From the NCBI RefSeq assembly GCF_009906855.1, contig NZ_CP047650.1:1-64000 (forward strand): a DNA stretch of 64,000 nt, written 5' to 3'. The notes beneath the pieces were generated by a model, which worked only from the letters and a program-made list of their open reading frames with translations, made no database searches and was not told the origin of the DNA. The stretch's first letter is position 1. Each line of letters opens with the position of its first letter. This document shows positions 37,622 through 45,997 of this stretch, piece by piece. Position numbers and translations under genes: made by a program. This DNA is from Xylophilus rhododendri. GTDB lineage: Bacteria > Pseudomonadota > Gammaproteobacteria > Burkholderiales > Burkholderiaceae_C.

Positions 37622-38752
37622 TCAGCCCAGCGGAACCCGCTTGCCATCCTTGAAGATGTAGATCGTCATCGCCGGATTCTTCAGCTCGCCATTGGGCTCG
37701 AAGGCGATGTTGGCCGTCACGCCCTTGTAGTTGGTCTTGAGCAGGAAGGGGATGTAGACCTTGGGGTTCCAGGAGTTGGCCCGCTTCATCGCATCGGCCA
37801 GCACCATGGTGGCGTCGTAGGTGTAGGGGCCGTAGATCTGGTACTGGTTGGGGTACTTGGCGTCGTAGCGCTTCTTCCAGGCCTCGCCGCCCGGCATCTT
37901 CACCAGCGAGGCGCCGCCTTCGGCGCACACCACGTTGTTGAGCGCCTTGGCATTGCCCGAGAGCTTGGTCATCTCCTCGGTGCAGATGCCGTCGCCGCCG
38001 AACATGCGCACATTGCCCATGCCCAGCTGCTCCATCTGGCGCAGCATGGGGCCGGCCTGGGAGTTCATGCCGCCGTAGAAGATGCCGTCCGGCGCCTTGG
38101 CCTTGACGGCGGTCAGGATGGCCATGAAGTCGGTGGCCTTGTCGGTGGTGAACTGCTCGTCGACGATCTGGATGCCCTTGGCCGCCGCCGTCTTCTTGAA
38201 CACCTCCGCCACGCCCTGTCCGTAGGCGGTGCGGTCGTCGATGATGGCGAACTTCTTGAGCTTGAGCGCGTCGGCCGCGTAGTAGGCCAGGCCGGCGCCC
38301 AGGGCGTTGTCGTTGGCGATGATGCGGAAGGTGGTGTTGTAGCCCGGCTTCATCAGCGCGGGGTTGGTGGCGGCACCGGTCACATGCGGGATGCCGCAGT
38401 CGTTGTAGACCTTGGATGCGGGAATGGTGGTGCCCGAGTTGAGGTGGCCGACCACGCCGGCGACCTTGGCGTCGCACAGCTTCTGTGCCACGGCCGTGCC
38501 CTGTTTCGGGTCGGCGGCGTCGTCCTCGCCCTGCATCTCCCACTTGATCTTCTTGCCGGCGATGACGATGTTCTGGCTGTTCAGGTCATCGATGGCCATC
38601 AGCACGCCGTTCTCGTTGTCGCGGCCGAAATGCGCCTGCGCGCCCGACATCGGTGCGACATGCCCGATACGAATGACCTGCACGTCCTGCGCCATCGCCT
38701 GGCTGCACGCCACGGCTGCTGCGGCGGCGATCACGATCAACTTCATCTGCAT
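37622..38752 (-). CDS. livK: Branched-chain amino acid-type periplasmic binding protein
   Basis: A 376-residue protein with a Sec signal peptide (M-Q-M-K-L-I-V-I-A-A-A-A-A-V-A-C, cleaved near A-M-A-Q). The mature Leu/Ile/Val-type binding protein opens I-R-I-G-H-V-A-P-M-S-G-A-Q-A and continues G-V-V-G-H-L-N-S-G-T-T-I-P-A. ATG 38752 is chosen because GGAG lies 6 nt upstream. It is a monocistronic gene ended by the strong terminator at 37572-37601. It may feed the livHMGF permease at 22-25 kb, but the distance leaves its partner open. Confidence 0.92.
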   Translation of the reverse strand: MQMKLIVIAAAAAVACSQAMAQDVQVIRIGHVAPMSGAQAHFGRDNENGVLMAIDDLNSQNIVIAGKKIKWEMQGEDDAADPKQGTAVAQKLCDAKVAGVVGHLNSGTTIPASKVYNDCGIPHVTGAATNPALMKPGYNTTFRIIANDNALGAGLAYYAADALKLKKFAIIDDRTAYGQGVAEVFKKTAAAKGIQIVDEQFTTDKATDFMAILTAVKAKAPDGIFYGGMNSQAGPMLRQMEQLGMGNVRMFGGDGICTEEMTKLSGNAKALNNVVCAEGGASLVKMPGGEAWKKRYDAKYPNQYQIYGPYTYDATMVLADAMKRANSWNPKVYIPFLLKTNYKGVTANIAFEPNGELKNPAMTIYIFKDGKRVPLG

Positions 38753-38882
38753 GAACATCTCCAGTTGCGATTGGGGTGTGAGACCGCCCGGTTGCGGCTC
38801 AGCGTCAGGCGAACGCAAAAACCGAGCCGGGCAACACTAGCATGCCCTTTGCCGCGCGCAAACAGGGCCGGCCCGGGGCCGG

Positions 38883-39194
38883 TCAGACGGGCGAATGGAG
38901 CCCGGATGCGGGGAGTTCGTCGGCCAGCGCCTCGGCCACGCTGGCCTGCACGGTGTTGGCGATCTCTTCGCGCAGCAGCGGCGTGAGCAGGTCCATGTGC
39001 CGGGCGACGACGGCGCGCACCAGGTCCGGCAGGCGCTCTTCGAGCAAGGCATCAACACGCTGGAGCACCCGGTGGGCGAGCTGCTCGGGCAGCGCTTGCA
39101 GCGAAGGAACTGCCTCGGCCGGCGGCGCGGCGGCTTCGCCGCCATCCAGCACCTCGGTCAGGGTCGGCACGAAGCGCGGCGGTTCGATCGACAT
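38883..39194 (-). CDS. Hypothetical protein downstream of holC
   Basis: A 103-residue protein, M-S-I-E-P-P-R-F-V-P-T at 39194, helical in its second half (L-A-H-R-V-L-Q-R-V-D-A-L-L-E-E-R-L-P-D-L). It starts 14 bp after the holC stop and ends the pepA-holC transcript. Such short proteins of unknown function are conserved behind holC in related bacteria, as far as I recall. No motif allows a function. Confidence 0.7.
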   Translation of the reverse strand: MSIEPPRFVPTLTEVLDGGEAAAPPAEAVPSLQALPEQLAHRVLQRVDALLEERLPDLVRAVVARHMDLLTPLLREEIANTVQASVAEALADELPASGLHSPV

Positions 39195-39208
39195 GGCCTC
39201 GGTCCGTC

Positions 39209-39640
39209 TCAGCTGCGCAGCGCCAGGTCGTGGCGCACGATGGTGTAGCCGCGATCGGCGTAGTGCTTCCAGCGGCCGCGGGCACGGTTGCGGTCGGCCT
39301 CGTCGTCGCGGCCCACCACCTCGATCAGGCGCTCGAAGCTGCCGAAGCCGGCCGGCACTTCTTCGCCCAGGTTCACCAGCACCTGCTGGTGCGGCATGGC
39401 CTGGGCGGTGGAAGACAGCACCACCGGCGAGGCGGCTACCACGAAGGCCGGCGCATCGGCCTTGCAATGGGCGATGAACTCGTGCGGCGCCATGTTCCAC
39501 AAGGCCTTGTCGAGCAGACCCAGGGTTTCGTCGTCGCCCAGCACCACCAGGCGGGCGCCGCCCGCCGTCGCCTTGCGCATCAGGCGGCAGGCATAGGCGA
39601 CCTTGTCGGGCGCGTTGAAATGGAAGGCGACTTCGGTCAT
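39209..39640 (-). CDS. holC: DNA polymerase III chi subunit
   Basis: A 143-residue HolC protein. It starts M-T-E-V-A-F-H-F-N-A-P-D-K and holds the HolC blocks A-C-R-L-M-R-K-A and G-F-G-S-F-E-R-L-I-E-V-V with a basic C terminus (Y-A-D-R-G-Y-T-I-V-R-H). Chi binds the single-strand-binding protein and the clamp loader via psi during replication. The start is 14 bp after pepA. Pairing of pepA and holC is common in gamma- and betaproteobacteria. Confidence 0.93.
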   Translation of the reverse strand: MTEVAFHFNAPDKVAYACRLMRKATAGGARLVVLGDDETLGLLDKALWNMAPHEFIAHCKADAPAFVVAASPVVLSSTAQAMPHQQVLVNLGEEVPAGFGSFERLIEVVGRDDEADRNRARGRWKHYADRGYTIVRHDLALRS

Positions 39641-39654
39641 GGCGGGCGGCGGAT

Positions 39655-41211
39655 TCAGGCCGCGGGCTTGACGGTCCTGGCTGCCTTCTTCGCGGGCACG
39701 GCGGCCTTGGCAGCAGCCTTGCGGGCGGGCTTGGCCGGTGCCTTGGGAGCAGCCGATGCCTTGCCGACCTGCGACACCACGTACTGCAGCAGCAGGCCGA
39801 CCGGACGGCCGGTGGAGCCCTTGGCCTGCCCGCCCTTCCAGGCGCTGCCGGCGATGTCCAGATGCGCCCAGGGATATTTCTTGGCGAAGCGGTGCAGGAA
39901 CTTGGCCGCGGTGATCGCGCCGCCGGCACGTCCTGCCACGTTGGCCACGTCGGCGAAATTGGTCTTCAGGCCTTCGGCGTACTCGTCGTCCAGCGGCATG
40001 CGCCAGCACAGGTCCAGCGCCGTGTCACCGGCGGCCTGCAGGTCGGCGGCGAGTTGCTCGTCCGACGAGAACAAACCGCTGCGCACAGCGCCCAGCGCGA
40101 TCACGCAGGCGCCGGTCAGGGTGGCGATGTCGACCACGGCGCGCGGATTGAAACGCTCGGCATAGGTCAACGCATCGCACAGCACCAGGCGGCCTTCGGC
40201 GTCGGTGTTGAGCACCTCGATGGTCTGGCCGCTCATGCTGGTGACCACGTCGCCGGGCTTGAGCGCACGGCCGTCGGGCATGTTCTCGGCGGCGGGGATC
40301 AGGCCCACCACGTTGATCGCCGGCTGCAGCTCGCCCAGCGCGCGGAAGGTGCCCAGCACGCTGGCGGCGCCGCACATGTCGAACTTCATCTCGTCCATCT
40401 CGCCGGCCGGCTTGATGGAGATGCCGCCGGTGTCGAAGGTGATGCCCTTGCCCACCAGCACCACCGGCGCCTCGCCCTTGGGGCCGCCGTCGTAGCGCAG
40501 CACGATGAAACGCAGCTCTTCCTGCGAGCCCTGCGCCACCGACATGAAGGAACCCATGCCGAGCTTGGCGACTTCGCGCGGGCCCAGCACCTCGACCTTG
40601 ACGCGGGCCAGCTTGCCCAGCGTCTTCGCGGCATCGCCCAGCAGCGTGGGCGTGGCGAAGTTGGCCGGGCGGTTGCCCCATTCCTTGGCGAATTCCACGC
40701 CGGCCACCTGGGCCTGGGCATGGGCGAAGTCCTCGCGCACCGCGTCGGCATCGGCCACGCCGACGAGCACCCGCTCGATGCGCCGGCCTTCGGCCTTGGA
40801 TTTGGTGGTGGTGTAGACGTAGCTCGCATCGGCCGCCGCATTGACCGCGGCGCGCACCGCGGCGCCCGGCTGTGCCAGCCCCTCGGGCAGCAGGATGGCG
40901 ATGCGGCGCACCGAACTCAGCGACTTGAAGCCCGCCACCGCCGTGCCGACCGCCTGGCGCACCGCGCCCGCGCTGCCGTCGCCCGCGCCCACCAGCACCA
41001 CCCGCGCCGCGGCCATGCCGACCGGACGATACAGGGCGAGCTGCTTGCCGACCTTGGTCTCCAGGTCGCCGGCCTTGCGTGCCGCGGCGATCGCATCGGC
41101 GAGCACCGGGCCGGCCGCGGCCGCATGGTTGTCGGGGACGAGCACCACGAGCGCGTCGGCCTTTTCGTTGGCCGCCCTTGCGGTGTCCAGTGTCTTGAGT
41201 TGAAAGTCCAT
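39655..41211 (-). CDS. pepA: Leucyl aminopeptidase (M17) with basic C-terminal tail
   Basis: A 518-residue M17 metallopeptidase. The two-metal site is visible (G-K-G-I-T-F-D-T-G-G-I-S, D-M-C-G-A-A, N-T-D-A-E-G-R-L) with the catalytic Arg of that last motif. It removes N-terminal residues from peptides; E. coli PepA also binds DNA at cer sites. The final 45 residues are an A-K-P-rich, histone-H1-like tail not needed for the peptidase fold, suggesting nucleic-acid contact. The gene is divergent from lptF, with only 29 bp between starts, so the two promoters must overlap coding DNA or each other. Confidence 0.93.
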   Translation of the reverse strand: MDFQLKTLDTARAANEKADALVVLVPDNHAAAAGPVLADAIAAARKAGDLETKVGKQLALYRPVGMAAARVVLVGAGDGSAGAVRQAVGTAVAGFKSLSSVRRIAILLPEGLAQPGAAVRAAVNAAADASYVYTTTKSKAEGRRIERVLVGVADADAVREDFAHAQAQVAGVEFAKEWGNRPANFATPTLLGDAAKTLGKLARVKVEVLGPREVAKLGMGSFMSVAQGSQEELRFIVLRYDGGPKGEAPVVLVGKGITFDTGGISIKPAGEMDEMKFDMCGAASVLGTFRALGELQPAINVVGLIPAAENMPDGRALKPGDVVTSMSGQTIEVLNTDAEGRLVLCDALTYAERFNPRAVVDIATLTGACVIALGAVRSGLFSSDEQLAADLQAAGDTALDLCWRMPLDDEYAEGLKTNFADVANVAGRAGGAITAAKFLHRFAKKYPWAHLDIAGSAWKGGQAKGSTGRPVGLLLQYVVSQVGKASAAPKAPAKPARKAAAKAAVPAKKAARTVKPAA

Positions 41212-41240
41212 AATCCCCGGTCCAAATCGATCTCGAACCG

Positions 41241-42338
41241 ATGTTATTCCATTCCTCAGTGCGCAGAGAGCTGGCACGCAGCTTCGGCGCGACCCTGGTG
41301 GTGCTGGCGACCGTCGTCATGACCATCATGCTGATCCGCGTGCTGGGCCAGGCCTCGCGCGGCAGCGTCAATCCCTCCGATGTGCTGATGGTCATGGGCT
41401 TCACCGTGCTGTCGCAGCTGCCGACCATCCTGGCGCTCAGCCTCTTCATCTGCATCGTCGGCACGCTCTCGCGCATGTACCGCGACAGCGAGATGGTGAT
41501 CTGGATGTCCGCCGGCCGCGGCCTCGGCGCGCTGCTGGCGCCGCTGCTGCGGTTTTCCTGGCCGATCCTGGCCGCCATCGCGGTGCTCTCGCTCGGCGTC
41601 TGGCCCTGGGCCAATGCGCGCATCCAGGACATGAAGGACCGCTACGAGCGGCGCGGCGACATCGAACGCATCGCCCCCGGCCAGTTCCAGGAGTCGGCGC
41701 GCGGCAACCGGGTGTTCTTCATCGACAAGGAGACGCCCGACGCCTCCACCGCCAACAACGTCTTCATCACCGCGAGCGACCGGGGCCAGGACGTGGTCAC
41801 CTCCGCGCGCAGCGGCCGGCTGGCCACCATCGGCGAGGACCGCTTCGCCATCCTCAACGACGGCCAGCGGCTGGAGAGCAGCGCCAACAAGCCCGGCCTG
41901 AAGATCAGCGACTTCCGCGAATTCGGCAACCGCCTGGGCAGCGCGGCGCAGACGGCGCAGGACGAGATTCCCGTGCGCACCATCTCCACGCCGCAGCTCC
42001 TGATGAACCCGACGGCGGTGAACCAGGCCGAGTTCGGCTGGCGCGTCGGCCTGGCCCTGGCGGCCTTCAATTTCGTGGTGATGGCGCTGGCGCTGTCCAG
42101 CGTGAACCCGCGCGCCGGCCGCAGCGGCAACCTGGCTTTCGCGCTCTTCGCCTTCATCCTGTACTACAACATGCTCAACCTCGGCCAGAGCTGGGTGGTC
42201 ACCGGCAAGGTGAGCATGGCGGCGCTGCTGGTGCTGCTGCACGGCGGGGTGCTGGCCGCCTGCCTGGTGCTGCTTCTCAAGCGGCATCTGCAGTGGTCCT
42301 GGCGCTCGCTGCTGGGCGTGCGGAGGGCCGCGGCATGA
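41241..42338 (+). CDS. lptF: LPS export permease LptF
   Basis: A 365-residue inner-membrane protein of the LptF/LptG family. It starts M-L-F-H-S-S-V-R-R-E-L-A-R-S-F and has the typical pattern of six membrane segments with a large periplasmic beta-jellyroll (F-F-I-D-K-E and D-R-F-A-I-L-N-D-G-Q-R-L). LptF with LptG and the LptB ATPase extracts LPS from the inner membrane; lptB is not in the window. Its stop overlaps lptG by 4 bp. Confidence 0.94.
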   Translation: MLFHSSVRRELARSFGATLVVLATVVMTIMLIRVLGQASRGSVNPSDVLMVMGFTVLSQLPTILALSLFICIVGTLSRMYRDSEMVIWMSAGRGLGALLAPLLRFSWPILAAIAVLSLGVWPWANARIQDMKDRYERRGDIERIAPGQFQESARGNRVFFIDKETPDASTANNVFITASDRGQDVVTSARSGRLATIGEDRFAILNDGQRLESSANKPGLKISDFREFGNRLGSAAQTAQDEIPVRTISTPQLLMNPTAVNQAEFGWRVGLALAAFNFVVMALALSSVNPRAGRSGNLAFALFAFILYYNMLNLGQSWVVTGKVSMAALLVLLHGGVLAACLVLLLKRHLQWSWRSLLGVRRAAA

Positions 42339-43438
42339 GGACCATCCGCCGCTATCTGTACTGGGATGTCATCACCTCGGTGGCCTTCGTCACCCTGGGT
42401 TTCCTGGCGCTGTTCTTCTTCTTCGACCTGGTCGACGAGCTGCGTTGGGTGGGCCGCGCCAATTCGGGCTACCAGATCTCGCAGGCGCTGGCCTTCGTGG
42501 CGCTGTCCATCCCAGGCCATCTCTACGAGCTGCTGCCGATCACCGTGCTGATCGGCACCATCTTCGTGATGGCGCGGCTGGCGCAGAGCTCCGAATACAC
42601 CATCCTGCGCACCAGCGGCCTGGGGCCGTGGCGCGCCATGCAGATGCTGCTGACGCTGGGCCTGGTCTTCACCGTGCTGACCTTCGCCGTGGGCGACTAC
42701 GTCGCGCCCTACAGCGAACGCACGGCGCAACTGGTGAAGGCGCGCTACCAGGGCGACCTCACCATCGGCCAGACCGGCGCCTGGCTGCGCGAGCGCCAGG
42801 AAGACAAGGCCTATGCGGTGAACGTGCAGTCGCTGTCCTCGGACGGGCGCATGAAGGGCATCCGCATCTACGCCTTCGACGACCGCGGCTTCACCTCCGC
42901 CGTCACCCAGGCCGAGGGCGCCAGCTTCGGCCCCGGCGCGGCCTGGACGCTGCACGGCGTGCAGCGCAGCGAGTTCCACACCCAGGCCAACGAACGCGCC
43001 CGGGTCGAGCGGCTCAAGGCCGACACCCTGGAATGGCCCACCCACATCAGCACCGAGATGGTGGCCGCCGCGGTGCTGCAGCCCGACAAGATGCCGACCA
43101 TCGACCTGTTCCAGTACATCAGCCACCTGGAGGCCAACGGCCAGTCGGCGCAGCGCTACGAGATCGAGTTTTGGCGCAAGGTCTTCTATCCCCTGTCCTG
43201 CCTGGTGATGGTGGTGCTGGCCCTGCCCTTCGCCTACCTGCATTTCCGCTCCGGCGGCATCGCCACCTATGTCTTCGGCGGGGTGATGGCCGGCATCAGC
43301 TTCTTCCTGCTCAACAACGTGTTCGGCTACATCGGCAACCTGCAGAACTGGCTGCCCTGGCTGACGGCGGCGGCGCCGGGGATGATCTACACCGTGCTCT
43401 CGCTCAGCGCCTTCGGCTGGCTGGTGCTGCGCCGATGA
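42335..43438 (+). CDS. lptG: LPS export permease LptG
   Basis: A 367-residue permease starting M-R-T-I-R-R-Y-L-Y-W-D-V, with the family start Y-L-x-x-D and four or more hydrophobic segments flanking the periplasmic domain (Y-S-E-R-T-A-Q-L and F-D-D-R-G-F). It works as the partner of LptF. It overlaps lptF and cbiX by 4 bp at each end, so lptF-lptG-cbiX are translationally coupled, which brings LPS transport into one unit with a siroheme enzyme. Confidence 0.94.
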   Translation: MRTIRRYLYWDVITSVAFVTLGFLALFFFFDLVDELRWVGRANSGYQISQALAFVALSIPGHLYELLPITVLIGTIFVMARLAQSSEYTILRTSGLGPWRAMQMLLTLGLVFTVLTFAVGDYVAPYSERTAQLVKARYQGDLTIGQTGAWLRERQEDKAYAVNVQSLSSDGRMKGIRIYAFDDRGFTSAVTQAEGASFGPGAAWTLHGVQRSEFHTQANERARVERLKADTLEWPTHISTEMVAAAVLQPDKMPTIDLFQYISHLEANGQSAQRYEIEFWRKVFYPLSCLVMVVLALPFAYLHFRSGGIATYVFGGVMAGISFFLLNNVFGYIGNLQNWLPWLTAAAPGMIYTVLSLSAFGWLVLRR

Positions 43439-43794
43439 CACGAGCCGTCGTTCTTTTCGGCCACGGCTCGCGCGACCCGGCCTGGCGCCAGCCGATCGAG
43501 GCGGTGGCCGAGCGCCTGCGCAGCGCCGAGCCCGGGCTGCCGGTGCGCTGCGCCTACCTGGAACTCAGCGAGCCCGACCTGCCGCAGACCGCCGCCGAAC
43601 TGGCCGAACTGGGCACGACGCAATTGCGCATCGTGCCGATGTTCCTGGGCGTCGGCCGCCATGCGCGGGAGGACCTCCCAGCCCTGGTCGAGGCCTTGCG
43701 GGCACGCCACCCGCAGATCGCCTTCGAGCTGCAGCCGGCGGTGGGCGAAGACCCGCGCCTGCTGGACCTGCTGGCCCGCATCGCCCGGGGTTGA
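43435..43794 (+). CDS. cbiX: Sirohydrochlorin chelatase, short CbiX/SirB type
   Basis: A 119-residue CbiX-S type chelatase. The two metal-binding His are visible: His10 in L-F-G-H-G-S-R-D and His76 in G-V-G-R-H-A-R-E-D. It inserts metal (Fe or Co) into sirohydrochlorin on the way to siroheme or cobalamin. The start overlaps lptG by 4 bp. The next gene is cysB, the sulfur-assimilation regulator, and siroheme is the cofactor of sulfite reductase, so the neighbourhood supports a siroheme role. Confidence 0.88.
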   Translation: MTRAVVLFGHGSRDPAWRQPIEAVAERLRSAEPGLPVRCAYLELSEPDLPQTAAELAELGTTQLRIVPMFLGVGRHAREDLPALVEALRARHPQIAFELQPAVGEDPRLLDLLARIARG

Positions 43795-43803
43795 GCGGGA
43801 GCT

Positions 43804-43819
43804 GGAGGCTTAAGCTTCC
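43804..43819. promoter_or_regulatory. 16-bp imperfect palindrome upstream of cysB
   Basis: GGAGGCTTAAGCTTCC is a near-perfect inverted repeat about 45 bp before the cysB start. The trinucleotide-flanked CATAAT at 43830-43835 resembles a -10 element. It could be a self-regulatory site for the LysR-type protein CysB or for another regulator; no direct evidence. Confidence 0.4.
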
Positions 43820-43862
43820 AACCAGGAAGCATAATGTCGAGTCTCTTTAGCCCGGATAAGAC

Positions 43863-44810
43863 ATGAACCTCCACCAGTTCCGCTTCGTTCAGGAGGCGGT
43901 GCGGCGCAACCTCAACCTGACCGAGGCGGCCAAGGCGCTGCATACCTCGCAACCCGGTGTGTCCAAGGCGATCATCGAGCTGGAGGAAGAGCTGGGCGTG
44001 GAGATCTTCGCCCGCCACGGCAAGCGCCTCAAGCGTGTCACCGAGCCCGGCCAGCATGTGCTGGCCAGCATCGAGCTGATCATGCGCGAGGTGGGCAACC
44101 TGCGCCGCATCGGCGAGCAGTTCAGCGCGCAGGACAGCGGCACGCTCTCCATCGCCACCACCCACACCCAGGCGCGCTACGTGCTGCCGATTCCGGTGGC
44201 CAAGCTGCGCGAGGCCTATCCCAAGGTCAATGTCAGCCTGCACCAGGGCTCGCCCGACCAGGTGGCCCGCATGCTGCTGGACGACACGGCCGAGATCGGC
44301 ATCGCCACCGAGTCGCTCTCCAGCTACGCCGACCTGGTCACCCTGCCCTGCTACCAGTGGGAGCACGTGCTGGTGGTGCCGGTGGGCCATCCGCTGGCCG
44401 GCGTGGAGCGGGTCAGCCTGGAAGAGCTGGCGCGCGAGCCCATCGTCACCTACCACCCGTCCTTCACCGGCCGTACCCGCATCGACCAGGCCTTCGCCAA
44501 CAAGAAACTCACGCCGCGCATCGCCCTGGAAGCCATCGACTCCGACGTCATCAAGACCTATGTGCGCCTGGGCCTGGGCATCGGCATCGTGGCCGAGATG
44601 GCGGTGCGCGGCGAGGGCAACGAATCCAGCGACCTGGTGGTCCGCCCGGTCGGCCACCTGTTCGGCCAGAACGTGGCGCGGGTGGCCTTCAAGCGCAGCG
44701 CCTACCTGCGCAACTTCGTCTTCAAGTTCGCCGAGCTGCTGAGCGACCGCCTGAGCCGCGACCTGATCGCCAAGGCCCTGTCGGGCCATTTCCACGACCA
44801 TGAACTCTGA
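43863..44810 (+). CDS. cysB: CysB-type LysR-family regulator
   Basis: A 315-residue LysR-type regulator. The N-terminal winged helix is M-N-L-H-Q-F-R-F-V-Q-E-A-V-R-R-N-L-N-L-T-E-A-A-K (split below the limit: helix-turn-helix residues about 20-45, H-T-S-Q-P-G-V-S-K-A-I). The co-inducer domain includes T-T-H-T-Q-A-R-Y-V-L-P, the CysB/Cbl anion-site signature, and L-G-L-G-I-G-I-V-A-E-M. CysB activates sulfate assimilation genes with N-acetylserine as inducer. The gene sits beside cbiX, compatible with a sulfur role, and overlaps the aminotransferase start by 11 bp. Confidence 0.93.
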   Translation: MNLHQFRFVQEAVRRNLNLTEAAKALHTSQPGVSKAIIELEEELGVEIFARHGKRLKRVTEPGQHVLASIELIMREVGNLRRIGEQFSAQDSGTLSIATTHTQARYVLPIPVAKLREAYPKVNVSLHQGSPDQVARMLLDDTAEIGIATESLSSYADLVTLPCYQWEHVLVVPVGHPLAGVERVSLEELAREPIVTYHPSFTGRTRIDQAFANKKLTPRIALEAIDSDVIKTYVRLGLGIGIVAEMAVRGEGNESSDLVVRPVGHLFGQNVARVAFKRSAYLRNFVFKFAELLSDRLSRDLIAKALSGHFHDHEL

Positions 44811-45990
44811 AACCCTGCAGGCGACGCTTGCCATGTCCGCACCCCGCACTCCCGTCCCGCCCAGCCGCCTGCCGGCCGTGGGCACCACCATCTTCACCGT
44901 GATGTCGGCGCTGGCCACCGAGACCGGCGCCGTCAACCTCGGCCAGGGCTTTCCCGATTTCCACTGCGACCCGGCCCTGCTCGACGCGGTGGACCGCGCC
45001 ATGCGCGGCGGCGCCAACCAGTACGCGCCCATGGCGGGCCTGGCCAGCCTGCGCGAGGTGATGGCCGCCAAGATCGAGGCAGAGCACGGCCGGCGCTACG
45101 ACCCGAACACCGAGATCACCATCACCGCCGGCGCCACCCAGGCCATCCTCACCGCCCTGATCGCGGTGGTGCAGCCAGGCGACGAGGTGATCGTGCTGGA
45201 GCCCTGCTACGACAGCTACGTGCCCGGCATCGTGATGGCCGGCGGCACGCCGGTGCGGGTGCCGCTGGTGCCGGGCAGCTTCCGGCCGGACTTCGGCCGC
45301 ATCGCCGCCGCCCTCTCGCCGCGCACCCGGGCCATCATCGTCAACAGCCCGCACAACCCCAGCGCCACGGTCTGGACCCGCGAGGAGATGCTGCAGTTGC
45401 AGGCCCTGCTCGCGCCGACCGAGGCGATCGTGATCAGCGACGAGGTCTACGAACACATGGCCTTCGACGGCGCGCACGAAAGCGCCTCGCGCTTCGAGGA
45501 ACTGGCCGCGCGCAGCTTCGTGGTGTCGAGCTTCGGCAAGACCCTGCACGTGACCGGCTGGAAGGTCGGCACCGTGGTCGCGCCGGCGGCGCTGATGGCC
45601 GAGTTCCGCAAGGTGCACCAGTTCAATGTGTTCTCGGTCAACACGCCGATGCAGCAGGGCCTGGCCGACTACCTGAAGGATCCGGCGCCCTACCGCGGCC
45701 TGCCGGCCTTCTACCGGCAGAAGCGGGAGTTCTTCCGCGCGGGCCTGGCCGGCTCGCGGCTGCGGCTGCTGCCCTGCGAGGGCACGTATTTCCAGTGCGT
45801 GGACATCTCGGCCGTCAGCGATCTGAGCGAAGCCGATTTCTGCCAGTGGCTGGCACGCACCCACGGCGTGGCGGCAATCCCGATGTCGGCCTTCTACGGC
45901 GACGGCTTCGACCAGCACGTGGTGCGCTTCTGTTTCGCCAAGAAGGAAGAGACGCTCAGCGCCGCACTGGAGCGGCTGCAGCGGCTCTAA
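44800..45990 (+). CDS. PLP aminotransferase, methionine (YbdL/MtnE)-type
   Basis: A 396-residue class I/II aminotransferase. The PLP Lys is in S-S-F-G-K-T-L-H-V-T-G-W-K, Asp of the cofactor pyridine is in V-I-S-D-E-V-Y-E, and Arg binding the substrate carboxylate is in H-V-V-R-F-C-F-A. The N-terminal N-L-G-Q-G-F-P-D-F and A-P-M-A-G-L matches the YbdL/MtnE-like group, which prefers Met, Phe or other bulky amino acids and may serve methionine salvage. The start overlaps cysB (or begins at 44833, M-S-A-P-R-T). Being behind cysB suggests sulfur-related use. Confidence 0.88.
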   Translation: MNSETLQATLAMSAPRTPVPPSRLPAVGTTIFTVMSALATETGAVNLGQGFPDFHCDPALLDAVDRAMRGGANQYAPMAGLASLREVMAAKIEAEHGRRYDPNTEITITAGATQAILTALIAVVQPGDEVIVLEPCYDSYVPGIVMAGGTPVRVPLVPGSFRPDFGRIAAALSPRTRAIIVNSPHNPSATVWTREEMLQLQALLAPTEAIVISDEVYEHMAFDGAHESASRFEELAARSFVVSSFGKTLHVTGWKVGTVVAPAALMAEFRKVHQFNVFSVNTPMQQGLADYLKDPAPYRGLPAFYRQKREFFRAGLAGSRLRLLPCEGTYFQCVDISAVSDLSEADFCQWLARTHGVAAIPMSAFYGDGFDQHVVRFCFAKKEETLSAALERLQRL

Positions 45991-45997
45991 GCCGGAA

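Noticed and set aside
43795..43862. Cobalamin riboswitch before or after cbiX
   Set aside because: The gap is only 68 bp, too short, and has no B12-box; cbiX itself is coupled to lptG.
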